A stretch of DNA of 64,000 bases from Micromonospora pallida. Lineage in GTDB: Bacteria > Actinomycetota > Actinomycetes > Mycobacteriales > Micromonosporaceae. The notes below the pieces were generated by a model. It worked only from the letters and a program-made list of their open reading frames with translations, made no database searches and had not been told where the DNA came from. Positions within the stretch are counted from its first letter, which is position 1, and each line of letters starts with the position of its first letter. Made by a program: the position numbers and the translations under genes. The stretch lies in contig NZ_FMHW01000002.1 in the NCBI RefSeq assembly GCF_900090325.1, positions 3,721,001-3,785,000 of the forward strand, given 5' to 3'. Positions 42,229 to 50,829 of this stretch are shown here, in pieces.

Positions 42229-42692
42229 GGCAGCACCGCCACGCCCGCCGCGGTCACCGTCAGGGCCGCCAGGGCCAGCGCGGTCCGCAGCCGGTGCAGG
42301 CGCCGCCACTCCGGTCGGGGGTCGTCCCAGTCGTCCGGTACGGCGTCCGGGTCGACCCCGAACACCCGCTTGTTGATCGGCACGTTGCCGAGGTGGGACA
42401 CCCCCTGCACCCCCAGCGCCAGCACCGAGGCCAGGATGAACAGCCACCGGGTGGTGGTCTCCTCGACCAGGAAGATCAGGGCGATGTCGGCGAACATCGT
42501 CGAGTTGACGATCAGCGGCATCGACGGGTGGTAACCCTGACCAAGCTTGCGGTGCAGGGTGATGTAGCTGCCCGCGGGCATGGTGTAGAGGGTCGGCAGG
42601 ACGCTCACCGCCACGGCGAAGAACACCCCCGCCACGATCCCGCTGCCGCCGACGGCGACCACCGCCAGCGCCTGGGCAATTGTCTCTCTCAT
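42225..42692 (-). CDS. DUF1772 anthrone-oxygenase-like membrane protein (second of two)
   Basis: 155 residues from the ATG at 42692. It has the same length and plan as the paralogue at 38182: four spans, HRKLGQGYHPSMPLIVNSTM, and GNVPINKRVFGVDPDAVP. The catalytic residues of this family are not certain, so activity is not proved. Its stop overlaps the exporter start (GTGA), so the two are coupled. The 281-base gap to 42973 is the divergent promoter region with the ligase gene and shows no strong motif. Confidence 0.78.
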   Translation of the reverse strand: MRETIAQALAVVAVGGSGIVAGVFFAVAVSVLPTLYTMPAGSYITLHRKLGQGYHPSMPLIVNSTMFADIALIFLVEETTTRWLFILASVLALGVQGVSHLGNVPINKRVFGVDPDAVPDDWDDPRPEWRRLHRLRTALALAALTVTAAGVAVLP

Positions 42693-42973
42693 CGGCTCGC
42701 CATCTTCCGTCGCTTCCGGCAACGAACTCCGCCAGCGATGCTCACGGCGTCTCCTCAAGCCGACGTGGAGGAAAGCTCGACGCCGCAGCAGCCCCGGCCG
42801 GTCGTGGCGGGCCGTATCGCCGACGTGCGCGTCCTTCGACCGAGCCCCGAGGCAGACCCGAGACGGTCATCACAGCATCGACGCCGAGTAGGCGACCGGG
42901 CGGCGTGACGCATCGCCCCGGTCCGGGGCCGAAGACCGCACGCCTTTCGACCGCGAATGTAAGGAGACGAGCC

Positions 42974-44836
42974 ATGTCGGGTATCGCTGGCTGGGTTGAC
43001 TACGAGCGGGACCTCTCCCGCGCGCAGGCGACCGTCCGCGCCATGAGCGCCACGATGGCCAACCGGGGGCCGGACGCCGAGGGGGTCTGGACGTCCCCGC
43101 GGGCGGCCATCGGCCACCGTCGGCTCGCCCTGGTCGAGCTGGACGGCGGACGGCAGCCGTACGTCGTGGAGGCGGACGGCCAGGTCCTCGCCGTGGTCGC
43201 CTTCGACGGTGACGTCTACAACGCGCCGGCGCTCCGCGCCGAGCTGGAGTCGCACGGGCACCGCTTCCGCAGCCGGGGCGACGCCGAGGTGGTGGCGTAC
43301 GCGTACCTCCAGTGGGGGGCCGGGTTCGCCGAGAAGCTGGAGGGCGGCTACGCCTTCGCGGTGTGGGACGTGCGCCGCGAGGAGCTGCTGCTGGTCCGGG
43401 ACCGGCTCGGTAACAAGCCGATGTTCTACTACCCCACCCCGCATGGCATCCTCTTCGCCTCGGAGCGGAAGGCGATCCTGGACCACCCGCAGGCCGAGGC
43501 CGCAGTGGACCTGGACGGCCTGCGGGAGATCCTCTCCTACGCCGGCACCCCGGGCCACGGCATCTTCAAGGGGATGCACCAGGTGCGCGCCGGGCACGTC
43601 GTCCGGGTGACGAAGTCCGGGCACCGGGAGGAGCAGTACTGGGCGTTGCAGGCGCAGGAGCACACCGACGACCTGGACACCACCGTGCAGAAGGTCCGGG
43701 AGCTGCTGGAGCGCTCGGTGGGCGGGCAGCTCACCGCAGACGTGCCGCTGGGCATGATGCTCTCCGGCGGGCTGGACTCCTCGGCGGTGACCGCGCTGGC
43801 CGCGCGGGCGCTCAAGGAGCGGGGCGAGGGCCCGCTGCACACCTTCACCGTGTCGTTCGGCTCGGCCGAGGAGTTCACCCCGGACGAGGTCTGGGGCACC
43901 TCGGACGCGCCGTTCGTGAAGGAGCTGGTCGACGGGATCGGCGCCGAGCACACCGACATCGTGCTGGACACCGCAGACCTGCTCGACCCGATCGTGGCGG
44001 TGAACGCGCTGCGCGCCAAGGACGTGCCGAGCCCGCTGGGCAACATGAACACCTCGCTCTACGTGCTGTGCCGCGCGGTGCAGGAGCACACTCCGCTGGC
44101 CCTGCTCGGTGACGCCGCCGACGGCGTCTTCGGCGGCACCATGTGGATGTCGATGCCGCCGCTGATCGAGGCGCAGACCTTCCCGTGGATCGCGATGGCC
44201 CACTGGGGCGGCGGCAAGCACGGCATGGGCACCGACCTGGTCGACGCCGGCCTGCTGGAGCGGCTGGACATGCGCAACTACACCGGCGGCCGGTACCGGG
44301 AGGCGATGAGCCGGGTGCCGCTGCTGCCGGGTGAGACCGGCCAGGAAAAGCGCATGCGCGAGATGTGGTACCTGAACGTCACCAACTGGCTGGAGACGCT
44401 GATCCCGCACTCGGAGTCGATCGCCGGCTCGGTCGGCCTGTCGCTGCGCCTGCCGTACTGCGACCACAACCTGGTGCAGTACGTCTACTCCGCGCCGTGG
44501 GCGCAGAAGAGCTTCGACGGCCGGGAGAAGAGCCTGCTCCGCGCCGCGGCGAAGGACATCCTCCCGGAGTCCATTCTGGACCGGAAGAAGTCGCCGTACC
44601 CGGTGACCCAGGACGAGGCGTACGCGAAGGCGCTCTGCGACCAGCTCCTGGCGCTGGTCAACGACCCCAACGCCCCGATCGCCGGACTGGTCGACATGAC
44701 CGCCGCGAAGGCGTTCGCGGCCGACCCCGCCAGCCTCGTCTCCGGCCCGCGCGCCTGGGTGGCGCGCACCCACGTGGAGATGCTCTTCCAGCTCAACATG
44801 TGGCTCGACCTGTACCGGGTGCGGGTCGACGTCTGA
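42974..44836 (+). CDS. Asparagine-synthase-like amide ligase lacking the Cys nucleophile (second of two)
   Basis: 620 residues. The start MSGIAGWVDYERDL again has Ser at position 2 in place of the Ntn Cys. AAGGAGACGAG precedes the ATG. The rest is closer to standard AsnB than the first copy: GDAEVVAYAYLQWG, RDRLGNKPMFYY, and the PP-loop SGGLDSS at about 264-270. The GEGADE motif reads GDAADGVFGG. It heads a plus-strand gene string with the O-methyltransferase and more. Likely reaction: ATP-driven amide formation on a polyketide carboxylate. Substrates are not predictable. Confidence 0.85.
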   Translation: MSGIAGWVDYERDLSRAQATVRAMSATMANRGPDAEGVWTSPRAAIGHRRLALVELDGGRQPYVVEADGQVLAVVAFDGDVYNAPALRAELESHGHRFRSRGDAEVVAYAYLQWGAGFAEKLEGGYAFAVWDVRREELLLVRDRLGNKPMFYYPTPHGILFASERKAILDHPQAEAAVDLDGLREILSYAGTPGHGIFKGMHQVRAGHVVRVTKSGHREEQYWALQAQEHTDDLDTTVQKVRELLERSVGGQLTADVPLGMMLSGGLDSSAVTALAARALKERGEGPLHTFTVSFGSAEEFTPDEVWGTSDAPFVKELVDGIGAEHTDIVLDTADLLDPIVAVNALRAKDVPSPLGNMNTSLYVLCRAVQEHTPLALLGDAADGVFGGTMWMSMPPLIEAQTFPWIAMAHWGGGKHGMGTDLVDAGLLERLDMRNYTGGRYREAMSRVPLLPGETGQEKRMREMWYLNVTNWLETLIPHSESIAGSVGLSLRLPYCDHNLVQYVYSAPWAQKSFDGREKSLLRAAAKDILPESILDRKKSPYPVTQDEAYAKALCDQLLALVNDPNAPIAGLVDMTAAKAFAADPASLVSGPRAWVARTHVEMLFQLNMWLDLYRVRVDV

Positions 44837-44857
44837 CCGGTGCGGTCCCAGTCGTCT

Positions 44858-44875
44858 TCGATCACCTGTCGAGGA
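44858..44875 (+). promoter_or_regulatory. TCGATCA-cctg-TCGAGGA heptamers, SARP-site-like
   Basis: Two TCGA heptamers at 44858 and 44869, 11 bases apart, in the 109-base gap before the O-methyltransferase. This is the third such pair in intergenic parts of the biosynthetic region (others at 21605 and 38029). No clear -10 box. Confidence 0.35.
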
Positions 44876-44945
44876 GCGGCTGCCAGCGTTTTGCGCATCG
44901 TCCGACCCCATGGCCTGCGCACCACACCTTCGAAGGAGCCTTGTA

Positions 44946-45950
44946 ATGGGAACCACGAACTCTGACCTGTCGATCCTCGACCTCGCGGCGGGCTACTGGT
45001 CGGCCAAGACCTTCCTCAGCGCGGTCGAGCTGGGCCTGTTCGGCGTCCTCGCCGACGGCGGCAAGACCGAGCCCGAGATCCGGGAGACGCTGAGCCTGCA
45101 CCCGCGTTCCACCCCGGACTTCCTGGACTCGCTGGTCGCCCTGAAGGTGCTCGACCGGGACGCCGAGGGCCGCTACTCGATCAGCCCGGCCGCCGCCAAC
45201 CAGCTCGACCCGAAGCACCCGTCGTACCAGGGCGGCTTCCTCCGCATGCACGCCTGGCAGTACGGGGTCTGGGGCAAGCTGACCGACATGCTCAAGACCG
45301 GTGACATGCAGGCCCACACCGACCGGGACTTCAACAAGTTCTACTCCCGGCCGGAGTCGGTGCGGAACTTCATGTCCGCGATGGACGGCGCTAACTCGGC
45401 GGTCGGCCCGGCGCTGGCCGACAAGGTCGCCTGGACCGACGTGACGTCCTTCGTGGACGTCGGCGGCGCGCGCGGCAACATCTCCGCGGTGATCGCCAAG
45501 GCGCACCCGCACCTGAAGGCCGGCACCTTCGACCTGCCGCCGGTGGAGCCCTTCTTCGACGAGCACATGGACCGGCTGGGGATGGCCGACCGGGTCACCT
45601 TCTACCCGGGCAACTTCTTCGAGGACAGCCTCCCCACCGCCGATCTCCTCATCTTCGGGCACGTGCTGCACGACTGGAACGACGAGCAGCGGATCGCCCT
45701 GCTGCGCAAGGCGTACGAGGCGCTGCCGGTCGGCGGCCAGGTCCTGGTGTACGACGCCCTGATCGACGACGACCGCCGCGAGCCGGCAAACCTCCTGCTC
45801 AGCCTCAACATGCAGCTCGTCACCCCGGGCGGCGGCGAGTACACCGGCGCCGCCTGCCAGGGTTGGATGCGCGAGGCCGGCTTCACCGAGACTTCGGTCC
45901 TGCCGCTGACCGACGCCGACTCGGCCGTGATCGGGCGGAAGACCGCCTGA
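44946..45950 (+). CDS. SAM-dependent O-methyltransferase (acetylserotonin-OMT/TcmN-like)
   Basis: 334 residues. An N-terminal winged-helix dimerisation domain (about 10-100, with FLSAVELGLFGVLADGGKTE and VALKVLDRDAEGRYSIS) is followed by the SAM fold with FVDVGGARGNISAVI at about 168-182 and GHVLHDWNDEQRIALLRKAY, whose His is the usual general base for phenol methylation. Regiochemistry cannot be predicted. Starts 109 bases after the ligase; the Tat protein gene follows 49 bases later. Confidence 0.87.
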   Translation: MGTTNSDLSILDLAAGYWSAKTFLSAVELGLFGVLADGGKTEPEIRETLSLHPRSTPDFLDSLVALKVLDRDAEGRYSISPAAANQLDPKHPSYQGGFLRMHAWQYGVWGKLTDMLKTGDMQAHTDRDFNKFYSRPESVRNFMSAMDGANSAVGPALADKVAWTDVTSFVDVGGARGNISAVIAKAHPHLKAGTFDLPPVEPFFDEHMDRLGMADRVTFYPGNFFEDSLPTADLLIFGHVLHDWNDEQRIALLRKAYEALPVGGQVLVYDALIDDDRREPANLLLSLNMQLVTPGGGEYTGAACQGWMREAGFTETSVLPLTDADSAVIGRKTA

Positions 45951-45999
45951 CCCCACGGGCCGGGACCATCCGACCCATCCAGTAAGGAGCACAGATCCT

Positions 46000-46920
46000 G
46001 TGACATTCAAACCCGACACCGGACGCTCGGTGTCCCGCCGCCGCCTGCTCTTCGGCACGGCTGCCGGGGCCGCGCTGGCCGGGCTCTCGGTGGCCGCGCC
46101 GGCCCGGGCCGCCACGGCGGCGCCGACCTCCGGCCCGGCCCCGATCGACATCGTCATCCACCCGAACAGCTTCACCCCGCCGAGCCAGCTCCGTGGCGGT
46201 TCGGTCACCATCCGGGTCACCACCCCGGAACCGGGTGGCCGGTCGCTGCTGCTGATCAAGCTGCGGGCCGGGGTCTCGCTCGACCGGTACCTGACCGCGC
46301 TGGCCGCCACCTCGTCGTGGGACCCGGCCGAGCGGGCCGCCGCCGAGCGGGAGTTGGAGGCATGCGCCGAGAACTTCGGCGGCGCGGTGGTCACCTCGGA
46401 CTCGGCGGTGTCGTTCACCCAGTTCCTGCTGCCCGGGACGTACCACTTCGTCAACTTCGACTACACCAGCGGCACCGCGGTGCCGCAGGTGAAGCCGGTG
46501 ACGGTGACCGGGCTGGGCACCCCGCGCATCCCGGACGTGGAGGACTACGTCCTGCACCGGGAGCGCAACGACACCGTCTCGTTCCTGCTGCCCACCCGGA
46601 AGCTGGCCGCGACCGGTGAGCACCTGGTGATCAACACCACCCGGCACCTCAACGAGGCCGTCCTGTCCCGGCTCGCGCCGGGCGCGACGGCGGAGGACGT
46701 GGCGGCGTACTTCGAGGCGATCAAGAACGGCCAGTGGCCGAGCGAGTCGCCGGTGACCACCCAGCCGGTCGGTCTCGCGCCGATCTCGGGCGGCAAGCAG
46801 GCCATCGTCCGCACCGAACTTCCCGCCGGTGACTACCTCCTCTACTCGTACGCGACCAACCCGGAGACGGGTCACGCGCGTGCGGTGGAGGGCCTGTACC
46901 GCCTGGTCAAGCTCGTCTGA
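46000..46920 (+). CDS. Tat-exported protein of unknown function
   Basis: 306 residues from a GTG at 46000 with AAGGAG upstream. VSRRRLLFGTAAGAALAGLS then AAPARA is a twin-Arg signal peptide, so the protein is exported folded, usually with a bound cofactor or partner. The mature part has a beta-rich first half (IVIHPNSFTPPSQLRGGSVT) that recalls cupredoxins but without visible copper ligands, and a repeated LLPGTYHFVNFDY / LPAGDYLLYSYAT motif. It sits inside the polyketide operon, so it may help an extracytoplasmic maturation step (inference). Confidence 0.7.
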   Translation: MTFKPDTGRSVSRRRLLFGTAAGAALAGLSVAAPARAATAAPTSGPAPIDIVIHPNSFTPPSQLRGGSVTIRVTTPEPGGRSLLLIKLRAGVSLDRYLTALAATSSWDPAERAAAERELEACAENFGGAVVTSDSAVSFTQFLLPGTYHFVNFDYTSGTAVPQVKPVTVTGLGTPRIPDVEDYVLHRERNDTVSFLLPTRKLAATGEHLVINTTRHLNEAVLSRLAPGATAEDVAAYFEAIKNGQWPSESPVTTQPVGLAPISGGKQAIVRTELPAGDYLLYSYATNPETGHARAVEGLYRLVKLV

Positions 46921-46990
46921 CCGACCCTGACCCATCGAGTGCGCGGCGCCGTCGGACCTCCGGCGGCGCCGCCCGAAACCCGGAGGAATC

Positions 46991-47728
46991 GTGGATCTTC
47001 AACTGGCCGGCAAGCGCGCCCTGGTCACGGGTGGCACCCGCGGCATCGGACGGGCCATCGTCACGGCCCTGGCCGGGGCGGGCGCCTCGGTCGTCACCTG
47101 CTACCGCACTGACGACGAGGCGGCGGAGAGCCTCAAGCGGGACCTGAAGTCGACCGACGGCACCCACCAGGTGGTCCAGGCCGACCTGCGGGACCCGGCG
47201 GACGTGGCGCGCTTCGTCGAGGTCGCGAAGACCGAGCTCGGCGGGCTCGACATCGTGGTCAACAGCGCCGGCGTGGACAGCCACGCGCCGGCCGCCGGGG
47301 TCACCATCGACGAGTGGCGGCGGGTGCTGGACACCAACCTGACCGCCTTCCACCTGGTCACCCACGCGGCGCTGCCGCTGCTCGGCGCGGGTGCGTCGAT
47401 CGTCGCGGTCGGCGCGTCGGTCAGCACCCGGGGCCTGGCCGGCAAGGCCCACTACACCGCCAGCAAGGCCGCCATCAACGGCTGGATGCGGTCGGTGTGC
47501 AAGGAGATCGGCCCGCGCGGCATCCGGATCAACGAGGTCGCCCCGGGCATCATCGAGACCGAGCCGGGCGCGGGCCTGCCGCCGGAGATGTACGAGCGGA
47601 TCAAGGCCAACGCCTCGCTGCGTCGCCTGGGCACCCCGGAGGACGTGGCCAACGCGGTCCTGCTGCTGGCCAGCCCGCTGTCCGGGTACGTCACCGGGGC
47701 CACCCTGCACGTGGATGGCGGCATCTGA
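46991..47728 (+). CDS. SDR oxidoreductase, polyketide ketoreductase-like (first of two)
   Basis: 245 residues, GTG start. Motifs: [20 protein letters not shown] for NADPH, NSAGVD where NNAG is usual, a GAS serine region (IVAVGASVSTRG), and the YxxxK in HYTASKAAINGW. It ends YVTGATLHVDGG, as FabG-like SDRs do. Its paralogue at 52818 shares the [20 protein letters not shown] start. It may reduce a keto group of the chain or a ring. The TGATG junction couples it to the next gene. Confidence 0.82.
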   Translation: MDLQLAGKRALVTGGTRGIGRAIVTALAGAGASVVTCYRTDDEAAESLKRDLKSTDGTHQVVQADLRDPADVARFVEVAKTELGGLDIVVNSAGVDSHAPAAGVTIDEWRRVLDTNLTAFHLVTHAALPLLGAGASIVAVGASVSTRGLAGKAHYTASKAAINGWMRSVCKEIGPRGIRINEVAPGIIETEPGAGLPPEMYERIKANASLRRLGTPEDVANAVLLLASPLSGYVTGATLHVDGGI

Positions 47729-48603
47729 TGGCCGCCCGGAAGGTCGCCGTCCTCGGACTGGGCGGCATGGGTGGCGGCATGGCGCACCGGCTGTTGGACA
47801 GCGGCCTGGAGCTGACCGTCTGGAACCGCACCGCGGCGAAGGCGGCCGGGCTGGTCGCGGCCGGTGCCCGGCAGGCGGCCTCGCCGGCCGAGGCGGTCGC
47901 GGACGCGGACGTGGTCCTGGTCAGCCTCGCCGACGAGGAGGCCGTGGAGCAGGTCCTGTTCGGGGCGGTCTGCCCGGCGGCCAAGCCGGGTACGCCGATC
48001 ATCGACACCTCCACCGTCTCCCCCACGTACGCCCGGGAGGCGGGCGAGCGGGCGGCGAAGGCCGGGGTGAAGCGGATCGAGGCGTGCGTGGTGGGCAACC
48101 CGCACCAGGCTCGCAACGGCGAGCTGCGGGTGCTGACCGCCGGTACGCAGGCCGACCTGGCCGAGGTGGAGGATGTCCTCGCCCTGCTCGGGCCGCAGGT
48201 GGTCTACCTGGGTCCGCCCGGGATGGCCGCGACGATGAAGCTGGTCTTCAACGTCATGCTCGGCGCGCAGGTCACCTCGATGGCCGAGGCGGTCGCCTAC
48301 GGCGTGAAGTCCGGGCTGAACCGGGACATGCTGCTGATGGCGGTGGAGCGGAGCGGCTTCAGCTCGAAGGTGATGTCGTTCCGGGCCGCGCTGATGCGCG
48401 AGCGCAAGTACGAGCCGGCCGCCTTCCGGACCCGGCTGATGAACAAGGACCTGCGGCTGGCCCTCGCGGAGGCGGCCAAGGTGGGCGTGGAGATGCCCGT
48501 CATCGAACGTTCCGCGGTCACCTTCACCGAGGCGATCGACGCCGGCTACGGCGACCAGGACGCCGCCTCGGTGCACGAGATGTTCGGCCTGAACGAGGGC
48601 TGA
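47728..48603 (+). CDS. NAD-binding 3-hydroxyisobutyrate-dehydrogenase-family protein
   Basis: 291 residues, ATG overlapping the SDR stop (TGATG). The Rossmann motif VAVLGLGGMGGGMAHRLLDS is followed by a beta-hydroxyacid-dehydrogenase pattern: DTSTVSPTYAREAGERAAKA (motif with Ser), a KRIEACVVGNPHQARNGELR region in place of the common DAPVSGG, and MKLVFNVMLGAQVTS with the catalytic Lys. It probably reduces or oxidises a beta-hydroxy or imine group; similar proteins include imine reductases. Unusual in type II clusters. Confidence 0.75.
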   Translation: MAARKVAVLGLGGMGGGMAHRLLDSGLELTVWNRTAAKAAGLVAAGARQAASPAEAVADADVVLVSLADEEAVEQVLFGAVCPAAKPGTPIIDTSTVSPTYAREAGERAAKAGVKRIEACVVGNPHQARNGELRVLTAGTQADLAEVEDVLALLGPQVVYLGPPGMAATMKLVFNVMLGAQVTSMAEAVAYGVKSGLNRDMLLMAVERSGFSSKVMSFRAALMRERKYEPAAFRTRLMNKDLRLALAEAAKVGVEMPVIERSAVTFTEAIDAGYGDQDAASVHEMFGLNEG

Positions 48604-48677
48604 CCACGGCGCGTACGACGCCGTCCACGTCGGTCCGCGGATGCTCCATTAGGTCTTTAAGCGCCTTCGAGGAACTG

Positions 48678-48693
48678 ACGAAATCATTTTCGT
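48678..48693. promoter_or_regulatory. Inverted repeat ACGAAA-TCAT-TTTCGT
   Basis: Perfect six-base arms, about 78 bases before the GTG at 48771, in the least GC-rich stretch near the minimal PKS (48650-48695). A possible operator or promoter element for the cyclase-KS-ACP operon; the regulator is unknown. Confidence 0.4.
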
Positions 48694-48770
48694 GAGTCAC
48701 GACCGGGACCGATGCCGACCAGAATCGGCGATCCTGGCGATCAACCCGCATCAGCCGAAAGGAGAGCACT

Positions 48771-49094
48771 GTGCACCGGACGCTCATTGTGGCCCGTATG
48801 AATCCGGCGGATGCCGCGTCGGTCGCCAACATTTTCGCCGAATCCGACGCCACCGAACTGCCTCACATGATCGGCGTCGACCGGCGGACCCTGTTCCGTT
48901 TCCACGACCTCTACTTCCACCTCGTGGAGGCGGACCAGTCCATCAACAAGGACCTGTACAAGGCCCGCAGCCACCCGCTCTACCAGGACATCCACGACAA
49001 GCTGGCGCAGTTCATCAGCCCCTACGACCCGGCCTGGGCCGAGCCGAAGGACGCGATGGCCGAGGCCTTCTACACCTGGACGCCGGACAAGTGA
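48771..49094 (+). CDS. TcmI-family polyketide cyclase
   Basis: 107 residues, GTG start after GAAAGGAGAG. The ferredoxin-like small cyclase pattern is clear: RTLIVARMNPADAASVANIF, ESDATELPHMIGVDRRTLFR and FHDLYFHLVEADQSI. TcmI-type enzymes close late rings of aromatic polyketides. Starts the tightly packed minimal-PKS operon; the downstream cupin gene is 36 bases away or overlaps, depending on its start. Confidence 0.88.
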   Translation: MHRTLIVARMNPADAASVANIFAESDATELPHMIGVDRRTLFRFHDLYFHLVEADQSINKDLYKARSHPLYQDIHDKLAQFISPYDPAWAEPKDAMAEAFYTWTPDK

Positions 49095-49129
49095 GCGTCA
49101 CCGAAACCGCAGGCCGAGAGGAGAAGTCC

Positions 49130-49561
49130 GTGACCACCACGGCAGCCACGAAGGTTTCGTGGCAGGACGTCCAGCCGAACCGTCGGCGCGGCGGGGATGT
49201 CCGTATCATGCTCAGCCCGAAGACGGTGAAATCGACCACCGGATTCGGTGGAATGCTCACCCTGGAGCCGGGTGAATTCGTGTGCGAGCACATTCACCCG
49301 TACTCCGAGGAATCGGTCTACGTGGTGAGCGGCCACATCACCATGCGGATCGACGAGGACTACGTGGACCTCGGTCCCGGCGACGCCTGCCTGGTGCCGA
49401 TCAACGTCAAGCACCGGGTGGAGAACCGCGGCCAGGAGCCGGCCAAGGTGGTCTTCCACCTCTGCCCGCTCGCCCCCCGCCCCGAGCTGGGGCACATCGA
49501 CACCGAGTTCCTGCCCGGTCGTGAGAACGAGCCGGCTCCGCAGGTCGGAGGACACCCGTGA
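49130..49561 (+). CDS. Cupin-domain protein of the polyketide operon
   Basis: 143 residues from a GTG at 49130, preceded by GAGGAG; an alternative GTG at 49091 overlaps the stop of the cyclase gene. One cupin fold: LTLEPGEFVCEHIHPYSEES with the HxH-type metal ligands, and VPINVKHRVENRGQEPAKVV with the later His. In aromatic PKS clusters such cupins act as cyclases or as helpers of ring closure and oxidation. Its stop overlaps the KS-alpha start (GTGA). Confidence 0.82.
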   Translation: MTTTAATKVSWQDVQPNRRRGGDVRIMLSPKTVKSTTGFGGMLTLEPGEFVCEHIHPYSEESVYVVSGHITMRIDEDYVDLGPGDACLVPINVKHRVENRGQEPAKVVFHLCPLAPRPELGHIDTEFLPGRENEPAPQVGGHP

Positions 49562-50829
49562 GCACACCGCGCGTAGCGGTCACCGGCATCGGCGTGATGG
49601 CGCCCGGCGGCGTGGGCCGCCAGGCGTTCTGGGACATGCTGACCGCCGGCCGGACCGCCACGAGACGCATCACCTTCTTCGACCCGACGAACTTCCGCTG
49701 CCAGGTCGCCGCCGAAATCGACTTCGACCCGGCGAAGATGGGCCTGAGCCCGCAGGAGGTCCGCCGGATGGACCGGGCCGCCCAGCTGGCGGTCATCGCC
49801 ACCAACGAGGCCATCCAGGACAGCGGCCTGACCCTGGACGACCTCAACCCCACCCGGACGGCGGTGACCGTCGGCAACGCGGTCGGCTGCACGATGGGCC
49901 TGGAGACCGAGTTCACCGTGGTCAGCGACGGCGGCAAGAAGTGGATCGTCGACCACGAGTACGCGGTCCCGCACATGTACGACTACTTCGCGCCCAGCTC
50001 GCTGGCGCGCGAGGTGGCCTGGGCGACCAACGCCGAGGGTCCGACCTCGGTGGTCTCCTCCGGCTGTACCTCTGGTATCGACGCCCTGGGCTACGCGGCG
50101 AACCTGATCCGGGAGGGCGCCGCGGACATCGTCATCGCCGGTTCCACCGACGCGCCGATCTCGCCGATCACGGTGGCCTGCTTCGACGCGATCCGGGCCA
50201 CGTCGACCTTCAACGACACCCCGGAGACCGCCTGCCGGCCGTTCGACGGCGCCCGCCGGGGCCTGATCCTCGGCGAGGGCTCGGCGATGTTCGTACTGGA
50301 GAGCACCGAGTCTGCCCGCCGCCGGGGCGCGACGATCTACTGCGAGATCGCCGGCTACGCCACCCGGGCCAACGCCTTCCACATGACCGGCCTCAAGCCG
50401 GACGGGCGGGAGATGGCCGAGGCGATCCGGCTCAGCATGGACCAGGCGAAGCTCAACCCCGAGGACATCCACTACGTCAACGCGCACGGCTCGGGCACCA
50501 AGCAGAACGACCGGCACGAGACCGCGGCGGTCAAGGCCAGCCTCGGTCAGCACGCCTACAAGACGCCGATGAGCTCGATCAAGTCGATGGTCGGGCACTC
50601 GCTCGGCGCGATCGGCTCCATCGAGGTCGCCGCCTGCGCCCTGGCCGTCAAGCACAACGTGGTCCCGCCGACGGCGAACCTGACCACCCGGGACCCGGAG
50701 TGCGACCTGGACTACGTACCGGTGATCGCCCGGGAGCACGTCACCAACGCCGCGCTCAGCGTCGGCAGCGGGTTCGGCGGCTTCCAGAGCGCGATCCTCG
50801 TCGTCGACCCCGAGGCGGTGCCGGCATGA
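49558..50829 (+). CDS. Type II PKS ketosynthase alpha (KS-alpha)
   Basis: 423 residues, GTG start overlapping the cupin stop. It has the full catalytic set: Cys170 in VVSSGCTSGIDALG, His310 in YVNAHGSGTKQND, and His347 in MVGHSLGAIGSIE. RPFDGARRGLILGEGSAMF is the usual KS segment. KS-alpha joins malonyl units with KS-beta as partner. The order KS-alpha, KS-beta, ACP is the standard minimal PKS. Chain length cannot be read from KS-alpha alone. Confidence 0.95.
   Translation: MSTPRVAVTGIGVMAPGGVGRQAFWDMLTAGRTATRRITFFDPTNFRCQVAAEIDFDPAKMGLSPQEVRRMDRAAQLAVIATNEAIQDSGLTLDDLNPTRTAVTVGNAVGCTMGLETEFTVVSDGGKKWIVDHEYAVPHMYDYFAPSSLAREVAWATNAEGPTSVVSSGCTSGIDALGYAANLIREGAADIVIAGSTDAPISPITVACFDAIRATSTFNDTPETACRPFDGARRGLILGEGSAMFVLESTESARRRGATIYCEIAGYATRANAFHMTGLKPDGREMAEAIRLSMDQAKLNPEDIHYVNAHGSGTKQNDRHETAAVKASLGQHAYKTPMSSIKSMVGHSLGAIGSIEVAACALAVKHNVVPPTANLTTRDPECDLDYVPVIAREHVTNAALSVGSGFGGFQSAILVVDPEAVPA

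Noticed and set aside
42755..44956. Long open frame (733 codons) on the minus strand opposite the second amide ligase
   Set aside because: Shadow of a clear asparagine-synthase-like gene; no motifs and unusual composition.
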